Assembly (NCBI GenBank): GCA_963827135.1
Contig: CAWGZX010000003.1
Coordinates: 186,001-250,000, forward strand
Length of the DNA stretch: 64,000 nt
Reading direction: 5' to 3'
DNA from: JAJRAN01 sp963827135
GTDB taxonomy: Archaea; Thermoplasmatota; Thermoplasmata; Methanomassiliicoccales; UBA472
Positions 44,090-53,702 of the stretch are shown here, piece by piece. The notes under the pieces were generated by a model. The model saw only the letters and a list, made by a program, of their open reading frames with translations, searched no databases and was not told the DNA's origin. The translations under genes and the position numbers were made by a program. Within the stretch, counting starts at the first letter, position 1. Every line of letters begins with the position of its first letter.

Positions 44090-45525
44090 TGGAGGATCAT
44101 TTGGAGTTCGCCATCTCACTGTCCCTGGCCCAGGGCGCGAGCTATGCCGAGGCAAGGTTCCAGGCCGATTACAGCGAGTCGAACCTGCTGAAGAACGGTG
44201 AGGCGGAGGTAGCCTCATTCGACACCAAGAGGGGCCTGGCCTTCCGCGTCATCGTCAACGGGGGAATGGCCTTCGGGGCGACCAATCAGCTCAACAAGAA
44301 GGAGATTAGGGCGGTGATCAAGCGGATGGTGGCCAGCGCCAAGGTGGCTGGCCGGGCGAACAAGGTCCCGATCGCCATGGGCAGGGCCGACCTTGGCCAA
44401 GGGAGGGTCGAGGTTAGGCCGAGGGTGCATTTCGACGCGGTCGGTCTGGACTCGCGCATAGACCTCTTGAAGGAGGCGGACGCGGCCGCGGTCTCGGCGG
44501 CCGAGAGGGCGGGCATCAAGCTGCCTGGCCGTTATCTATCCCTGGAGACGACCACCACCGAGAAGACGATAATAAACTCCGACGGTGCGAAGGTATACAG
44601 CAGGATACCAAGGGTGGCCCTGGACACCTTCCTCACGGCATTCCACCCGGAGAGGGGTTCGGTGCAGAGGATGTACAACCTCGGGGAGTCGACAGGTTGG
44701 GAAGGGATAGAGCGCTGGGACGTGCCCTCCCTTCTGGGCGAGGAGGCGATAGCCCTGGCGAACGTCCTCCTCAAGGCGGAGGCGGCCAAGGAGGAGCAGG
44801 GCGACGTCATCCTCGGACCAGAGGTCGTAGGCATCGTATCCCACGAGTCCTCGGGGCATCCCGGGGAGGCGGACCGCATCCTGGGAAGAGAGGCGGCGCA
44901 GGCCGGCGAGGCCTACCTGCAGCGCGACTCCCTGGGTCTCAAGGTCGGATCGGAGGTGGTCAACGTGGTCGAGGACCCCACGATCCCGCGCTCCTTCGGC
45001 TACTACTTGTATGACGACGAGGGCGTTAGGGCCCGCAAGAGGTATCTGATCAAGGAAGGCAGGATAAGCGAGCTCCTGCACAACCGCTCCACCGCTCATG
45101 CCCTGGGGACGGAGAGCAACGCCTCCGCGCGTTCGGTGGCCTTCAACCGGGAGCCGATCGTGCGCATGGCCAACACCTTCGTGGAGCCAGGGGACCTGAG
45201 CTTCGAGGAGCTCATCGAGGGAGTGGCCTTCGGCGTCTACATAAAGAACTTCATGGAGTGGAACATCGACGACCGCCGCTACAATCAGAGATACGTCGGC
45301 CTCGAAGCATACCGCATCGAGGACGGGGAGCTGCGGGGGCGGCTGCGCAACCCTGTGCTCGAGATCACCACCCCGGGCCTTTGGTCCGCGGTCGATGCGG
45401 TGGGGAAGGACCTCAAGTTCACCGCCGCCTATTGCGGTAAGGGCGACCCGATGCAGGGCATCCCTGTTTGGACGGGGGGGCCTCACCTCCGCCTTAGGAA
45501 CATCCGCCTGGGAGGGATGGCATGA
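44090..45525 (+). CDS. tldD: TldD metalloprotease subunit
   Basis: A 478-residue TldD/PmbA family protein, the catalytic half of a heterodimeric zinc peptidase that trims unfolded peptides and matures ribosomal peptides in bacteria. The zinc-binding HESSGHPGEADR is at about residue 247, and the later EGRISELLHNRSTAHALG and TTPGLWSAVDA are typical. ATG 44090 (MEDHLEFAI) matches the family start; the frame continues upstream through the duplication, but without family sequence. The stop overlaps tldE by four bases. Confidence 0.93.
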
Positions 45526-46853
45526 GGGCCGAGGAGATCTGCCAATTGGTGATGCGGACCTGCAAGGCGCAGGGGGTCAGCGACGTGGTCGTCACCGTCG
45601 GCCAGTCCGAAGGCCTGATGATAAGATTCTCCAACAACGAGATCACCACGGCCAACGCGCTGAGCGATGTGACGGCGAGCATCTTCGTCAACGACAACGG
45701 GCGGAGGGCCGGGGCCAATGCCGCGGACCTGTCCAAGAAGGGCTTGGAGGCGGCAGCGAAGAAGGTGGTGGAGCTGGCCAAGCGCGCGCCCGCCACTTCT
45801 AGCTATGCCCCGCTGCCCCAAGGACCCTTCAGCTATGACCCAAGGCTCCTCGAAGGAGGGCATGTCCCCACCGACCCCAAGAGCCTGGTAGGCCATGTGA
45901 AGGACGCCATCGACGCCGCGCAGCACGAAGGCGCGCTCAGGGTGGCCGGATCTCTGACCTCGGACAACGGAAAAGTCACCCTGATGACATCCGGGGGGGC
46001 GTTCGGGGTCATGAGCAAGGCCGCTCTGGAGATCTCGCTGAGGGCCTTTGGTCCAGACGGGGGCTCGGGGCACTCCGTCAGCGTAGCTGGCAAGGAATCG
46101 GACTTCAAGCCCGTGGAGGCGGGGGCGGAGGCGGGGCGGTTGGCCAAGATGTCATCGAACCCCTCCGAGGGCGAGCCAGGGGAGTACGATGCCGTGCTGG
46201 GGCCGTTGGTCTTCGCGGACCTCGTGAACCAGGTCGGCAGGTCCGCCTCCGCGTTCAGCGTCGAGGCGGGGATGTCCTTCCTCGCCGGCAAGGTAGGCCA
46301 GAGGGTCGCGTCCGAGCGGGTCGGAATAACCGACGACCCGACCTTGGATGGGACTTTCGGCTCCGCTCCTTTCGATGCCGAAGGCCTGCCGACGCGGCAG
46401 AACCGGATCATAGAGGCAGGGCTGCTCAAGGGCTTCCTTCATAACAGCACGACCGCCAAACGGTCCGGTACTTCGACCACGGCCAATGCCGGTCTGGTGG
46501 CGCCGCGCCCGTTCAACCTGGTCGTGGACGCGGGCCAAAGGTCCCTGGAGGAGATGATATCCTCCGTGGAGAGGGGGATATACGTGACCAACAACTGGTA
46601 CCTGCGCTACCAGAACTACCAGACCGGGGAGCTCAGCACCATCCCGCGGGACGCGATGTTCCTGATCGAGAACGGGAGGATCGGACGGCCGATCAAGGAG
46701 CTGCGCATCTCCGACAACCTGCTGCGCATGCTCTCCTCCGTCGAGGAGGTAGGCAAGGAAAGACGCTGGATCAGGTGGTGGGAGGTGGATGTGCCGACGC
46801 TGTGCCCCGCCGCCCTAGTCTCCAAGGTCAGGTTCACCAAGTCAAAGCGCTGA
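45522..46853 (+). CDS. tldE: TldE/PmbA peptidase partner subunit
   Basis: A 443-residue partner of TldD that lacks the zinc motif, as in TldE/PmbA proteins. Conserved parts are IRFSNNEITTANALSD, GKESDFKPVEAG and the C-terminal VERGIYVTNNWY with DAMFLIENG. ATG 45522 overlaps the tldD stop (ATGA), indicating equal expression of both halves. It converges with larE with a 2-base gap. Confidence 0.92.
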   Translation: MRAEEICQLVMRTCKAQGVSDVVVTVGQSEGLMIRFSNNEITTANALSDVTASIFVNDNGRRAGANAADLSKKGLEAAAKKVVELAKRAPATSSYAPLPQGPFSYDPRLLEGGHVPTDPKSLVGHVKDAIDAAQHEGALRVAGSLTSDNGKVTLMTSGGAFGVMSKAALEISLRAFGPDGGSGHSVSVAGKESDFKPVEAGAEAGRLAKMSSNPSEGEPGEYDAVLGPLVFADLVNQVGRSASAFSVEAGMSFLAGKVGQRVASERVGITDDPTLDGTFGSAPFDAEGLPTRQNRIIEAGLLKGFLHNSTTAKRSGTSTTANAGLVAPRPFNLVVDAGQRSLEEMISSVERGIYVTNNWYLRYQNYQTGELSTIPRDAMFLIENGRIGRPIKELRISDNLLRMLSSVEEVGKERRWIRWWEVDVPTLCPAALVSKVRFTKSKR

Positions 46854-46855
46854 GC

Positions 46856-47659
46856 TCATCCCTTCTTCGGCGGTTCCAGGCTGCCGGAGCGGAACCCTTC
46901 CAGGTCCAGGCAGACGAAGCGGAAGCCCGCGGCCTTGAGCCCCTTGACGATCAGCGTTTTCGAGGCCAACACCTTGGAGAAGTCCTCTGGCATGACCTCG
47001 ATCCTTGCAACATCACCATGATGACGGACGCGCAGCTGCCCCAGTCCCAGGTCCTTGAGGGCATCCTCTGCCACCTCCAGCTGGTGCAGCTTCTCCGGAG
47101 TGATCCTCACGCCGTAAGGGATGCGTGTGGCCAGGCAGGCGGAGTGCGGCTTGTCCGCGGTGGCGAGCCCCAGCTCGCGGGACAGGGAGCGGACTTCCTC
47201 CTTCGTCAGGCCTACCTCGGCCAACGGGCTCCGCACCCCCAGCTCCTCCGCCGCCCTTCTTCCGTATGAATGGGATTCCAGGTCGTCCGAGTTGATCCCG
47301 TCCACCACTTGGGCGAGCCCCTCGGCCCTGGCGGCCTCGACGATCCTCTCCAGGATGTGGCGCTTGCAGTGATAGCATCGGTCCAAGGGGTTGGAGGCGA
47401 ACCCTTCCACATCGAACTCGTCGACCTCGACCTGGACCACCTTCGCGCCCATTGATCGGGCGAGCCTCAGTCCCGCCTCCTTCTCCCGCTGCGGAAGGGA
47501 GCGGGGCAATGCCATCAGGCCCACGGCCTTCCCTTCCAGCTCATCATGCGCCACCCTGAGCAGGAAGGAGCTGTCGGCGCCACCGGAGTAAGCCACGCCC
47601 ACGCTCCCCCACTCGCGCAGCATCGATCTCAGCTTCACGAGCTTCGTCCTCGCGCTCAC
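46856..47659 (-). CDS. larE: LarE-like sulfur transferase (PP-loop ATPase)
   Basis: A 267-residue PP-loop enzyme of the LarE family, which adenylates and thiolates the pyridinium-dicarboxylate precursor of the nickel-pincer nucleotide. It has the PP-loop VAYSGGADSSFLL, NPLDRCYHCKRHI, INSDDLESHSYG and SACLATRIPYG. The three cysteines (two in CYHC, one in SACLA) fit the LarE type that holds an iron-sulfur cluster rather than sacrificing one Cys. The frame runs to 47710, but GTG 47659 (VSARTKL) is just downstream of a TATA-like TTATGTTAT on the minus strand. It is divergent from larB. Confidence 0.85.
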   Translation of the reverse strand: MSARTKLVKLRSMLREWGSVGVAYSGGADSSFLLRVAHDELEGKAVGLMALPRSLPQREKEAGLRLARSMGAKVVQVEVDEFDVEGFASNPLDRCYHCKRHILERIVEAARAEGLAQVVDGINSDDLESHSYGRRAAEELGVRSPLAEVGLTKEEVRSLSRELGLATADKPHSACLATRIPYGVRITPEKLHQLEVAEDALKDLGLGQLRVRHHGDVARIEVMPEDFSKVLASKTLIVKGLKAAGFRFVCLDLEGFRSGSLEPPKKG

Positions 47660-47745
47660 GCAGCACCCATGCGCCCACTCGATAACATAACTTGCGCCCC
47701 TCCGTCCCACAAATCAAGAAATATCAGGAGGCTTGTTCGAGGAGC

Positions 47746-48528
47746 ATGAACATCCGGGACGTCCTGGAGAGGCACAAGAGCGGCGAGCTTAGCGAGGCGG
47801 AGGCCGAGAAGCTCCTGAAATTGGACTTCCTGGAGAGCATCAGCTCTCACACGGTTTTCGACCATGCCCGGGAGGCTCGGAGGGGGATCCCGGAGGTCGT
47901 CTTCGGCGAGACCAAGTCCCCCAAGGTCGTGGCGGACATCGTTTCTCGGGTCATGGCCGACCGCGAGGTGCTGCTGATCTCTCGCGCCACCGAGGCTCAT
48001 TTCGACGAGGTGAGGCGCGTGGCCAAGGGGATGAAGGTAACCTTCGTGGCCGAAGCGCGCATGATCATCGTGGACAAGCGCAGGCGCAGGACCAAGCGCG
48101 GCAAGATAGGAATTCTAGCCGCAGGTTCGTCGGACATCGGTGTCGCAGAGGAGGCGAGGGCGGTCGCGGAGGCCATGGGCTGCGAGGTCCTCACCGCTTA
48201 CGATGTGGGAGTGGCGGCGTTGCATCGGGTGCTTGAGCCGGTGAAGTGGATGGCCGAGGAGGGAGTGGACGCTCTGGTGGTAGTGGCCGGAATGGAAGGG
48301 GCGCTGCCCACTGTGGTCTCAGGTCTCACCGATGTCCCGGTGATAGGAGTCCCGACATCGGTCGGCTATGGCTATGGCGCCAAGGGCGAGGCCGCACTGA
48401 TGGGCATGCTGCAATCGTGCTCGCCAGGATTGGCGGTGGTCAACATCGACAACGGGGTAGGTGCGGGGGCCATTGCCGCCTTGATCTCGCGTCGTTGCCA
48501 TCATTACAGGGAGAGGGCGAAGGGATAG
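47746..48528 (+). CDS. larB: LarB-like carboxylase (PurE-related)
   Basis: A 260-residue protein of the LarB family, which carboxylates nicotinic acid adenine dinucleotide at the start of nickel-pincer nucleotide synthesis. The C-terminal half resembles PurE: ILAAGSSDIGVAEEA, VVVAGMEGALPTVVSGL, IGVPTSVGYG and NIDNGVGAGA. The N-terminal half (NIRDVLERHKSGELS) is particular to LarB. ATG 47746 has GAGGAGC before it. Divergent larE shares the 86-base promoter region. The third enzyme, LarC, is not seen in the window. Confidence 0.88.
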   Translation: MNIRDVLERHKSGELSEAEAEKLLKLDFLESISSHTVFDHAREARRGIPEVVFGETKSPKVVADIVSRVMADREVLLISRATEAHFDEVRRVAKGMKVTFVAEARMIIVDKRRRRTKRGKIGILAAGSSDIGVAEEARAVAEAMGCEVLTAYDVGVAALHRVLEPVKWMAEEGVDALVVVAGMEGALPTVVSGLTDVPVIGVPTSVGYGYGAKGEAALMGMLQSCSPGLAVVNIDNGVGAGAIAALISRRCHHYRERAKG

Positions 48529-48542
48529 GGGATGTTGCTGAC

Positions 48543-49499
48543 GTGGCCGAAGCTCTGAGCGACATACTGGTCCGGCATATGGCACGCGAGGATGTTGCCA
48601 AGGTCCAAGAGGTCGGGGCCACGGCATGGTCCGACCTGGCTACCAAGGAGCTCGGGCGGAAGGTGAGCTATCCAGCGCGACCAAGGAGGATCATCGAGGC
48701 GTACATGTGGAAGGAGCCGGAGGGCTGCCTCGTCGCCGAGCACCATGGCAAGATCATCGGGGTTGCCTACTCCCATGTTTGGGGCGATGTGGGTTGGCTT
48801 GGCCCCTTCGAGGTCCTTCCCGATGTTCAGGACCGCGGGGTCGGTTCCGCGCTCCTTTCCAAGTGCGACGACTTCCTCGAGAGGAGGGGGTGCAAGGTTC
48901 TCGGTCTGGAGACGATGTCCAACAATGCTAAGAACATCCACTTCTACATGCGGGCAGGATATAGGGTGGCCAGTTCGTCCCTGATCATGGAAAGGAAGCT
49001 GACCTCAGATGTGGAGAAGGCCCCGAGGCAGGAGCCTTCCTCGGCCGATGAGGTGATCTCAGCCTTAGGGGATATCTCGGAGCTGAGCCGCAAGGGGCAT
49101 CCGATGGTGGACTACGCCCGGGAGGTGGAGATGGCGGCCAGGTATGAGCTGGGACCGGTGTTCATGTGGCGGGATAGATCGAGGCTGAAAGGCATTGCGG
49201 TGGCGCACTCCTATTTCCCACCGGCGGTCTCCGACCATGTCTCCCTCCGGTTGCTGCTCATCGACCCGAAGAGCAAGGGGCAGGAGAGGGCTTTCGCACA
49301 TCTACTAGCCGGCTGCGAGGCATGGGCCTTCGAGCATGGCAGGAAGAGGGTCTTCATCAGGTTCCCGGCCGAGAACATCGGCCTCTACGACGAGCTCCTT
49401 ACGTCAGGGTATAAATTGGCAGCCGCCAACCTCCGTTTGGTACGCGGAGCGGCATATAAGGAGCGAGGGAGATATCATCTGGCCTCATGGGCAGGTTAA
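48543..49499 (+). CDS. Tandem GNAT acetyltransferase (two domains)
   Basis: A 318-residue protein with two GNAT modules. The first (about 12-155) has the acetyl-CoA loop DVQDRGVGSALL and NIHFYMRAGYRV. The second (about 175-315) is more diverged, with LLLIDPKSKGQERAFAHLL in the loop position and NIGLYDELLTSGYKL. One domain may be inactive, as in other double GNATs. The frame is open from 48246 across larB; GTG 48543 after GGGATAGGGG is the likely start, 14 bases after larB. Substrate unknown. Confidence 0.82.
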   Translation: MAEALSDILVRHMAREDVAKVQEVGATAWSDLATKELGRKVSYPARPRRIIEAYMWKEPEGCLVAEHHGKIIGVAYSHVWGDVGWLGPFEVLPDVQDRGVGSALLSKCDDFLERRGCKVLGLETMSNNAKNIHFYMRAGYRVASSSLIMERKLTSDVEKAPRQEPSSADEVISALGDISELSRKGHPMVDYAREVEMAARYELGPVFMWRDRSRLKGIAVAHSYFPPAVSDHVSLRLLLIDPKSKGQERAFAHLLAGCEAWAFEHGRKRVFIRFPAENIGLYDELLTSGYKLAAANLRLVRGAAYKERGRYHLASWAG

Positions 49500-49677
49500 T
49501 TTATTTAAGGGCGCGAATGGTCAATCGAATGCCATCCGAGCTAGGATAATCGGGGTCCATCTTAGGACGGTATTCGGATCGTTGTTCGGTCCTGGCTCGG
49601 ACACTTTCGGAAATCAATCGTGCCTTCCACAGTTAAGGTAAAATAGCTTCTTCCAAGTATGATGGAACGTGGGAGCA

Positions 49678-50967
49678 ATGGATGTTCCGGGAATAGGGGC
49701 CAAGGAGACCTTTTCCGACAAGGAGGTCTTCGCTCCATCCCGGTCAGGAGGAAGCCTTTGCTCCCTTTGCAAGGGGTCGCGGGGCCTCTGTGGAAAGCCC
49801 ATCTGTCCCTTGATGGTCAAGTTCTACTCCCACATGACCACCAAGAGGTTGATCGACTCCCTGGACCTGGCCGGAAGTTGCCCTCCAGGGGTGTTCGTCG
49901 GCCGATATGGCTATCCTAAGGTGGACATCGGACCATTGGTGCCGCCAGTCTATGGGGACACGGCCATCATGGACACGCCTGAGCAATGGGTGGGCAAGAG
50001 CATACAGGAGATAACCGATTTCCGCTTCGGCCTGGTCCGAGGCAAGTTCCGGGCCGACGTCAAGGAGTTCCAGAAGGCGGGCAAGATAGTCGATTACACC
50101 AGGGAGCTCGCCCTTGCCATCAACCCGCTGGACGTGGAGGTGAGCTTCGAGAAGAAGCCATCGGGGAAGATAGTCCTCGACGATGAGATCCAGCCTTTCG
50201 GGCCTTCGGGAAGGGTGGCCAAGCTGAACATCTCGAACCCTAAGTACGACCACAAGATGGAAAAGGCCCATTATGACACCGACCTCAGGGCGGCGGAGGC
50301 GGTCAAGCACCTTTACAAGGAAGGCGTGCTGATCTCGCGCATCCAGAAGGCTTTCAGCGTAGGCTCGTTCGGAGTGGCCAAGAACCGCAGGCTGGTCCCC
50401 ACTCGATGGAGCATCACCGCCATCGACGACATCCTGGGAAGGAACATCCTGGAGAGGACCAAGACCTATCCGTTGATCGACGAGTTCCGGGTCTATGATT
50501 GGGACCAGCTCGACAACCGCTGGTGCGTCATGTTCATTCCCTGTTCCTGGCGCTATGAGCTGATCGAGGCCTGGTACCCCAACACTGCCTGGAACCCCAT
50601 GGGCAAGCAGGTCGAGATCATCTCCAGCCATGAATTCTACGAGGGCAGGAAGGAGTACGCGGAGATTGGGGGATGCTACTACGCTGCCAGGCTGGCGGTG
50701 AACGAGGTCCTTTCCCAGGAGAGGAGGCAAGCAGGTGCGGTGATATTCCGAGAGGCGCATCCTGGCTACATCATGCCGGTCGGGGTTTGGAACGTGAGGG
50801 AGAACGTCCGGGCGGCGCTGAGGACGGCCCCCTCCCGCTTCAACAGCCTGGAGCAGGCCATGGCTCACATCGGCCAGAGGATGGAGATATCTGTGGCCAG
50901 ATGGACAAGGGCATCGGCCATAGTTCGCGATTTCGTGCAGCAGCGGAGGATAGATGACTACGCCTAG
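49678..50967 (+). CDS. nre: Nre family DNA repair protein
   Basis: A 429-residue archaeal Nre protein (DUF650/651 type), linked in haloarchaea to DNA repair with PCNA. The N-terminus carries a zinc-finger CSLCKGSRGLCGKPICP at about residues 25-41. Family sequence includes GRYGYPKVDIGPLVPP, FSVGSFGVAKNRRLVP and WRYELIEAWYP. The very C-terminus QRRIDDYA resembles a PCNA-binding PIP box (Q-x-x-I-x-x-Y) except for the last aromatic. ATG 49678 follows GGGAG; GTG 49669 is an alternative. It overlaps a radical SAM repair-type gene by 14 bases. Confidence 0.9.
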   Translation: MDVPGIGAKETFSDKEVFAPSRSGGSLCSLCKGSRGLCGKPICPLMVKFYSHMTTKRLIDSLDLAGSCPPGVFVGRYGYPKVDIGPLVPPVYGDTAIMDTPEQWVGKSIQEITDFRFGLVRGKFRADVKEFQKAGKIVDYTRELALAINPLDVEVSFEKKPSGKIVLDDEIQPFGPSGRVAKLNISNPKYDHKMEKAHYDTDLRAAEAVKHLYKEGVLISRIQKAFSVGSFGVAKNRRLVPTRWSITAIDDILGRNILERTKTYPLIDEFRVYDWDQLDNRWCVMFIPCSWRYELIEAWYPNTAWNPMGKQVEIISSHEFYEGRKEYAEIGGCYYAARLAVNEVLSQERRQAGAVIFREAHPGYIMPVGVWNVRENVRAALRTAPSRFNSLEQAMAHIGQRMEISVARWTRASAIVRDFVQQRRIDDYA

Positions 50968-51793
50968 CCTGGAGTCGTTCGACGACGGAGCCAGGAGGCC
51001 AAGGAAGAGGGTGATGAGGACGATCGAATGCAAGACCGCCCTCTCGCCATCCAGCCTACCAGGTCTCGATCTCACCCTCAACCCATATCGAGGATGCGAG
51101 CACGATTGCGTCTATTGCTATGCACCCTACCTCTTCCGCATGGCGAGGGGGGACTGGGGCGAAGTCCGCGCCAAGCTGGACCTGCCCCGGCTGCTGTCAA
51201 AGGAGGCTGCCAAAAAGCGCGGGGTCATCGGCCTGAGCACGGCCACGGATCCCTACCAACCATTGGAGGAGGACGCCCTCCTGACCAGGAGATGCCTGCA
51301 GGAGCTGGTGAAGGCGAACGCCAAGGTCAGCGTGCTCACCAAGTCGGACTTGGTGCTAAGGGACATCGACCTGCTCAAGGCCATGCCCACCACGGAGGTG
51401 GGCATCACCATCACCACGATCGAGGATGCCCTGGCGGCATGCTTCGAACCAGGCGCACCGCCGCCGTCCCGTCGTCTGAGAGCGCTCAAGCGCTTGATCG
51501 GGGAAGGCATCGATTGCTACGTCTTCATCGGCCCCATACTCCCCGTGGTGACGGAGCGGAGGATGGAGGAACTAATAGGCGCCATTCATGCGTCCGGATG
51601 CCGAAGGGTAATGACCGACCCCCTGCACCTCCGTCCCGGCATGATCGCCAGGATGAGGGCGCTCCCCTGCGCGAAGGAGCTGGGTGACGATTTCTTCGCC
51701 CTGTGCCAGGACGAAGACTACCTCAAGAGGGCTGAGGCGAAGGTAGCGCATTATTGCGCCAACCTCGGAATCGAGGTGCAGACTGCCTTCTGA
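50954..51793 (+). CDS. Spore-photoproduct-lyase-like radical SAM protein
   Basis: A 279-residue radical SAM enzyme of the SPL-like group (COG1533 type). The cluster motif is RGCEHDCVYCYAP (C at about 49, 53, 56), followed by LSTATDPYQPLE, VLTKSDLVLRD and EVGITITTIED, typical of this group. Spore photoproduct lyase repairs a thymine lesion; archaeal members have unknown substrates. The start overlaps the end of nre, making a two-gene unit, which supports a DNA-repair role by context only. Confidence 0.85.
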   Translation: MTTPSLESFDDGARRPRKRVMRTIECKTALSPSSLPGLDLTLNPYRGCEHDCVYCYAPYLFRMARGDWGEVRAKLDLPRLLSKEAAKKRGVIGLSTATDPYQPLEEDALLTRRCLQELVKANAKVSVLTKSDLVLRDIDLLKAMPTTEVGITITTIEDALAACFEPGAPPPSRRLRALKRLIGEGIDCYVFIGPILPVVTERRMEELIGAIHASGCRRVMTDPLHLRPGMIARMRALPCAKELGDDFFALCQDEDYLKRAEAKVAHYCANLGIEVQTAF

Positions 51794-51841
51794 TGGGCCA
51801 AACGGTCCCCTCCTTGGCCTGATTGGATTACAGCCAGTAGA

Positions 51842-51870
51842 ATTATATACAGGGCAACGCTTATATAGAA
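51842..51870 (+). promoter_or_regulatory. Thermosome promoter with two TATA-like boxes
   Basis: ATTATATAC at about 51842-51850 and CTTATATAG at about 51859-51867 stand before ATG 51901. The second gives a leader of only a few bases. Doubled TATA elements in front of a chaperonin gene are compatible with heat control, but no repressor site was recognised. Confidence 0.55.
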
Positions 51871-51900
51871 GCACTGAAATACCGGGGGCACGGTGTTTAC

Positions 51901-53562
51901 ATGGCATACGGTTTGGGAGGCCAACAACCTATCATCGTGCTTAGAGAAGGCACGGAGAGGGCCAAGAACAAGGAGGCGCAATTCAACAACATTGCCGCCG
52001 CCCGTGCCGTCGCGGATGCGGTACGCTCGACCCTGGGTCCAAAGGGCATGGACAAGATGCTCGTGGACTCCTTGGGCGACGTAGTCATCACCAACGATGG
52101 CGTCACCATTCTGAAGGAGATGGACGTTCAGCACCCCGCGGCCAAGATGGTCGTGGAGGTAGCGAAGACCCAGGACAACGAGTGCGGGGACGGGACGACC
52201 TCGTCCGTAATCCTCGCCGGTGAGCTGCTGAAGAAGGCCGAGAGCCTGATCGAGCAGAACATCCACCCCACCATCATCGCCAGCGGTTACCGCATGGCGG
52301 CGGAAAAGGCCATGGAGATCCTTGATACCGTCGCGGTCGAGGTAACCCCCGGACGACGAGGGCATGCTCAAGAAGATCGCCATGACCGCCATGACCGGCA
52401 AGAGCGTCGGCGGCCAGAGGGATTTCCTTGCAGACCTAGCCGTCAAGGCCATTAAGATGGTGGCCGAGAAGAAGAATGGCAAGTACGAGGTCGATGTCGA
52501 CAACATCAAGGTCGAGAAGAAGACCGGCGGAAGCATCGCAGACAGTGAGATCATCCAAGGCATCATCGTGGACAAGGAAAGGGTCCACCCGCGCATGCCC
52601 AAGCAGGTCAAGAACGCCAAGATCGCATTGTTGACCGGCTCCCTCGAGATCAAGAAGACCGAGGTCGAGGCCAAGATCCAGATTCGCGACCCAGCTGCCA
52701 TGCAGCGCTTCCTCGATGAGGAAGAGAGCAGCCTCAGGCACATGGTGACAAGTTAAAAGAGGTCGGTGCGACCGTCGTATTCTGCCAGAAGGGCATCGAC
52801 GACCTGGTCCAGCACTACCTCTCCAAGCACAGCATCTATGCCTGCCGCAGGCTCAAGGAGTCCGACATGGAGAAGCTCTCCAAGGCCACCGGAGCCAAGC
52901 TGATCGGGAACGTGCTTGAGCTGGAGAGCGGAGACCTGGGCAGCGCCGCCCTCATCGAGGAGAAGAAGATCGGCGAAGAGAGCATGACCTTCGTCACTGG
53001 ATGCAAGAACCCCAAGGCCATCAGCCTTATGCTGCGCGGCGGAACCGAGCACGTCATCGAGGAAGTGGACCGAGCCATGCACGACGCCTTGCGCGTGATC
53101 GGTGTGACCCTGGAGGACGGCAAGGCCGTCCCCGGCGGCGGAGCGCCCGAGATCGAGCTCTCTCTCAGGTTGGCGTCCTACGCCTCCTCAGTGGGAGGAC
53201 GCGAGCAGCTGGCCATCGAGGCTTTCGCCCAGGCCATGGAGGCCATCCCTTGGGCCCTGGCCGAGAATGCGGGTCTGGATGCCATGGATGTCGTGATTAA
53301 GCTCAAGAGCGCTCACGAGGGTAAGAAGGCCAACAAGAACGCTGGCCTGAACCTGAACAACGGTGAGTCCATCGACATGTTGAAGGAGAACGTCATCGAG
53401 CCCTTGAGGGTCAAGACCCAGGCGGTCAAGTCCGCCACCGAGGTCGCCAACATGATCCTGAGGATCGACGACGTCATCGCTTCCAGGAAGGCACCGCCGG
53501 CTCCCCCGGGAGGACCTGGCGGCGGCATGCCCCCAGGAATGGGAATGCCTGGAATGATGTGA
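51901..53562 (+). CDS. thsA: Thermosome (group II chaperonin) subunit, interrupted by two frameshifts
   Basis: An ATP-driven protein-folding chaperonin subunit of about 553 residues if read across two shifts. The start has GLGGQQPIIVLREGTERAKNKEAQ, then DGVTILKEMD and NECGDGTTS (ATPase motifs); the middle has GGSIADSEIIQGIIVDKE; the end has VPGGGAPEIELSLRL and the Gly-Met-Pro-rich tail GGGMPPGMGMPGMM. The frame changes near 52346-52352 (one extra base in CCCCCGGACGACGAG) and changes back near 52747-52751 (one base missing in GTGACAAG). All family blocks are present, so the protein is probably intact and the shifts are sequence errors, or this copy is a young pseudogene. Confidence 0.93.
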
Positions 53563-53702
53563 GCTCCATAGAGCTAAAAACCCCTCAATTCCTTCCTCTT
53601 TTCCATTTTTCTGATTCTGAAATCGATATCCAGGTTGATACCCGTCGGGAAAGTTTTATCTTCTGACCGGGGGTAGGATTGGTAACATCCAGGAGGGATG
53701 AA

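Noticed and set aside
44536..45486. 316-codon minus-strand frame opposite tldD
   Set aside because: Shadow of tldD; no supporting features.
49744..51081. 445-codon minus-strand frame opposite nre
   Set aside because: Antisense shadow of a well-recognised gene; no ribosome site and no domain character.
52346..52751. Programmed frameshifting in the thermosome gene
   Set aside because: No slippery site with stimulatory structure, two opposite shifts are needed, and other genes nearby show similar indels; sequence error or recent mutation is simpler.
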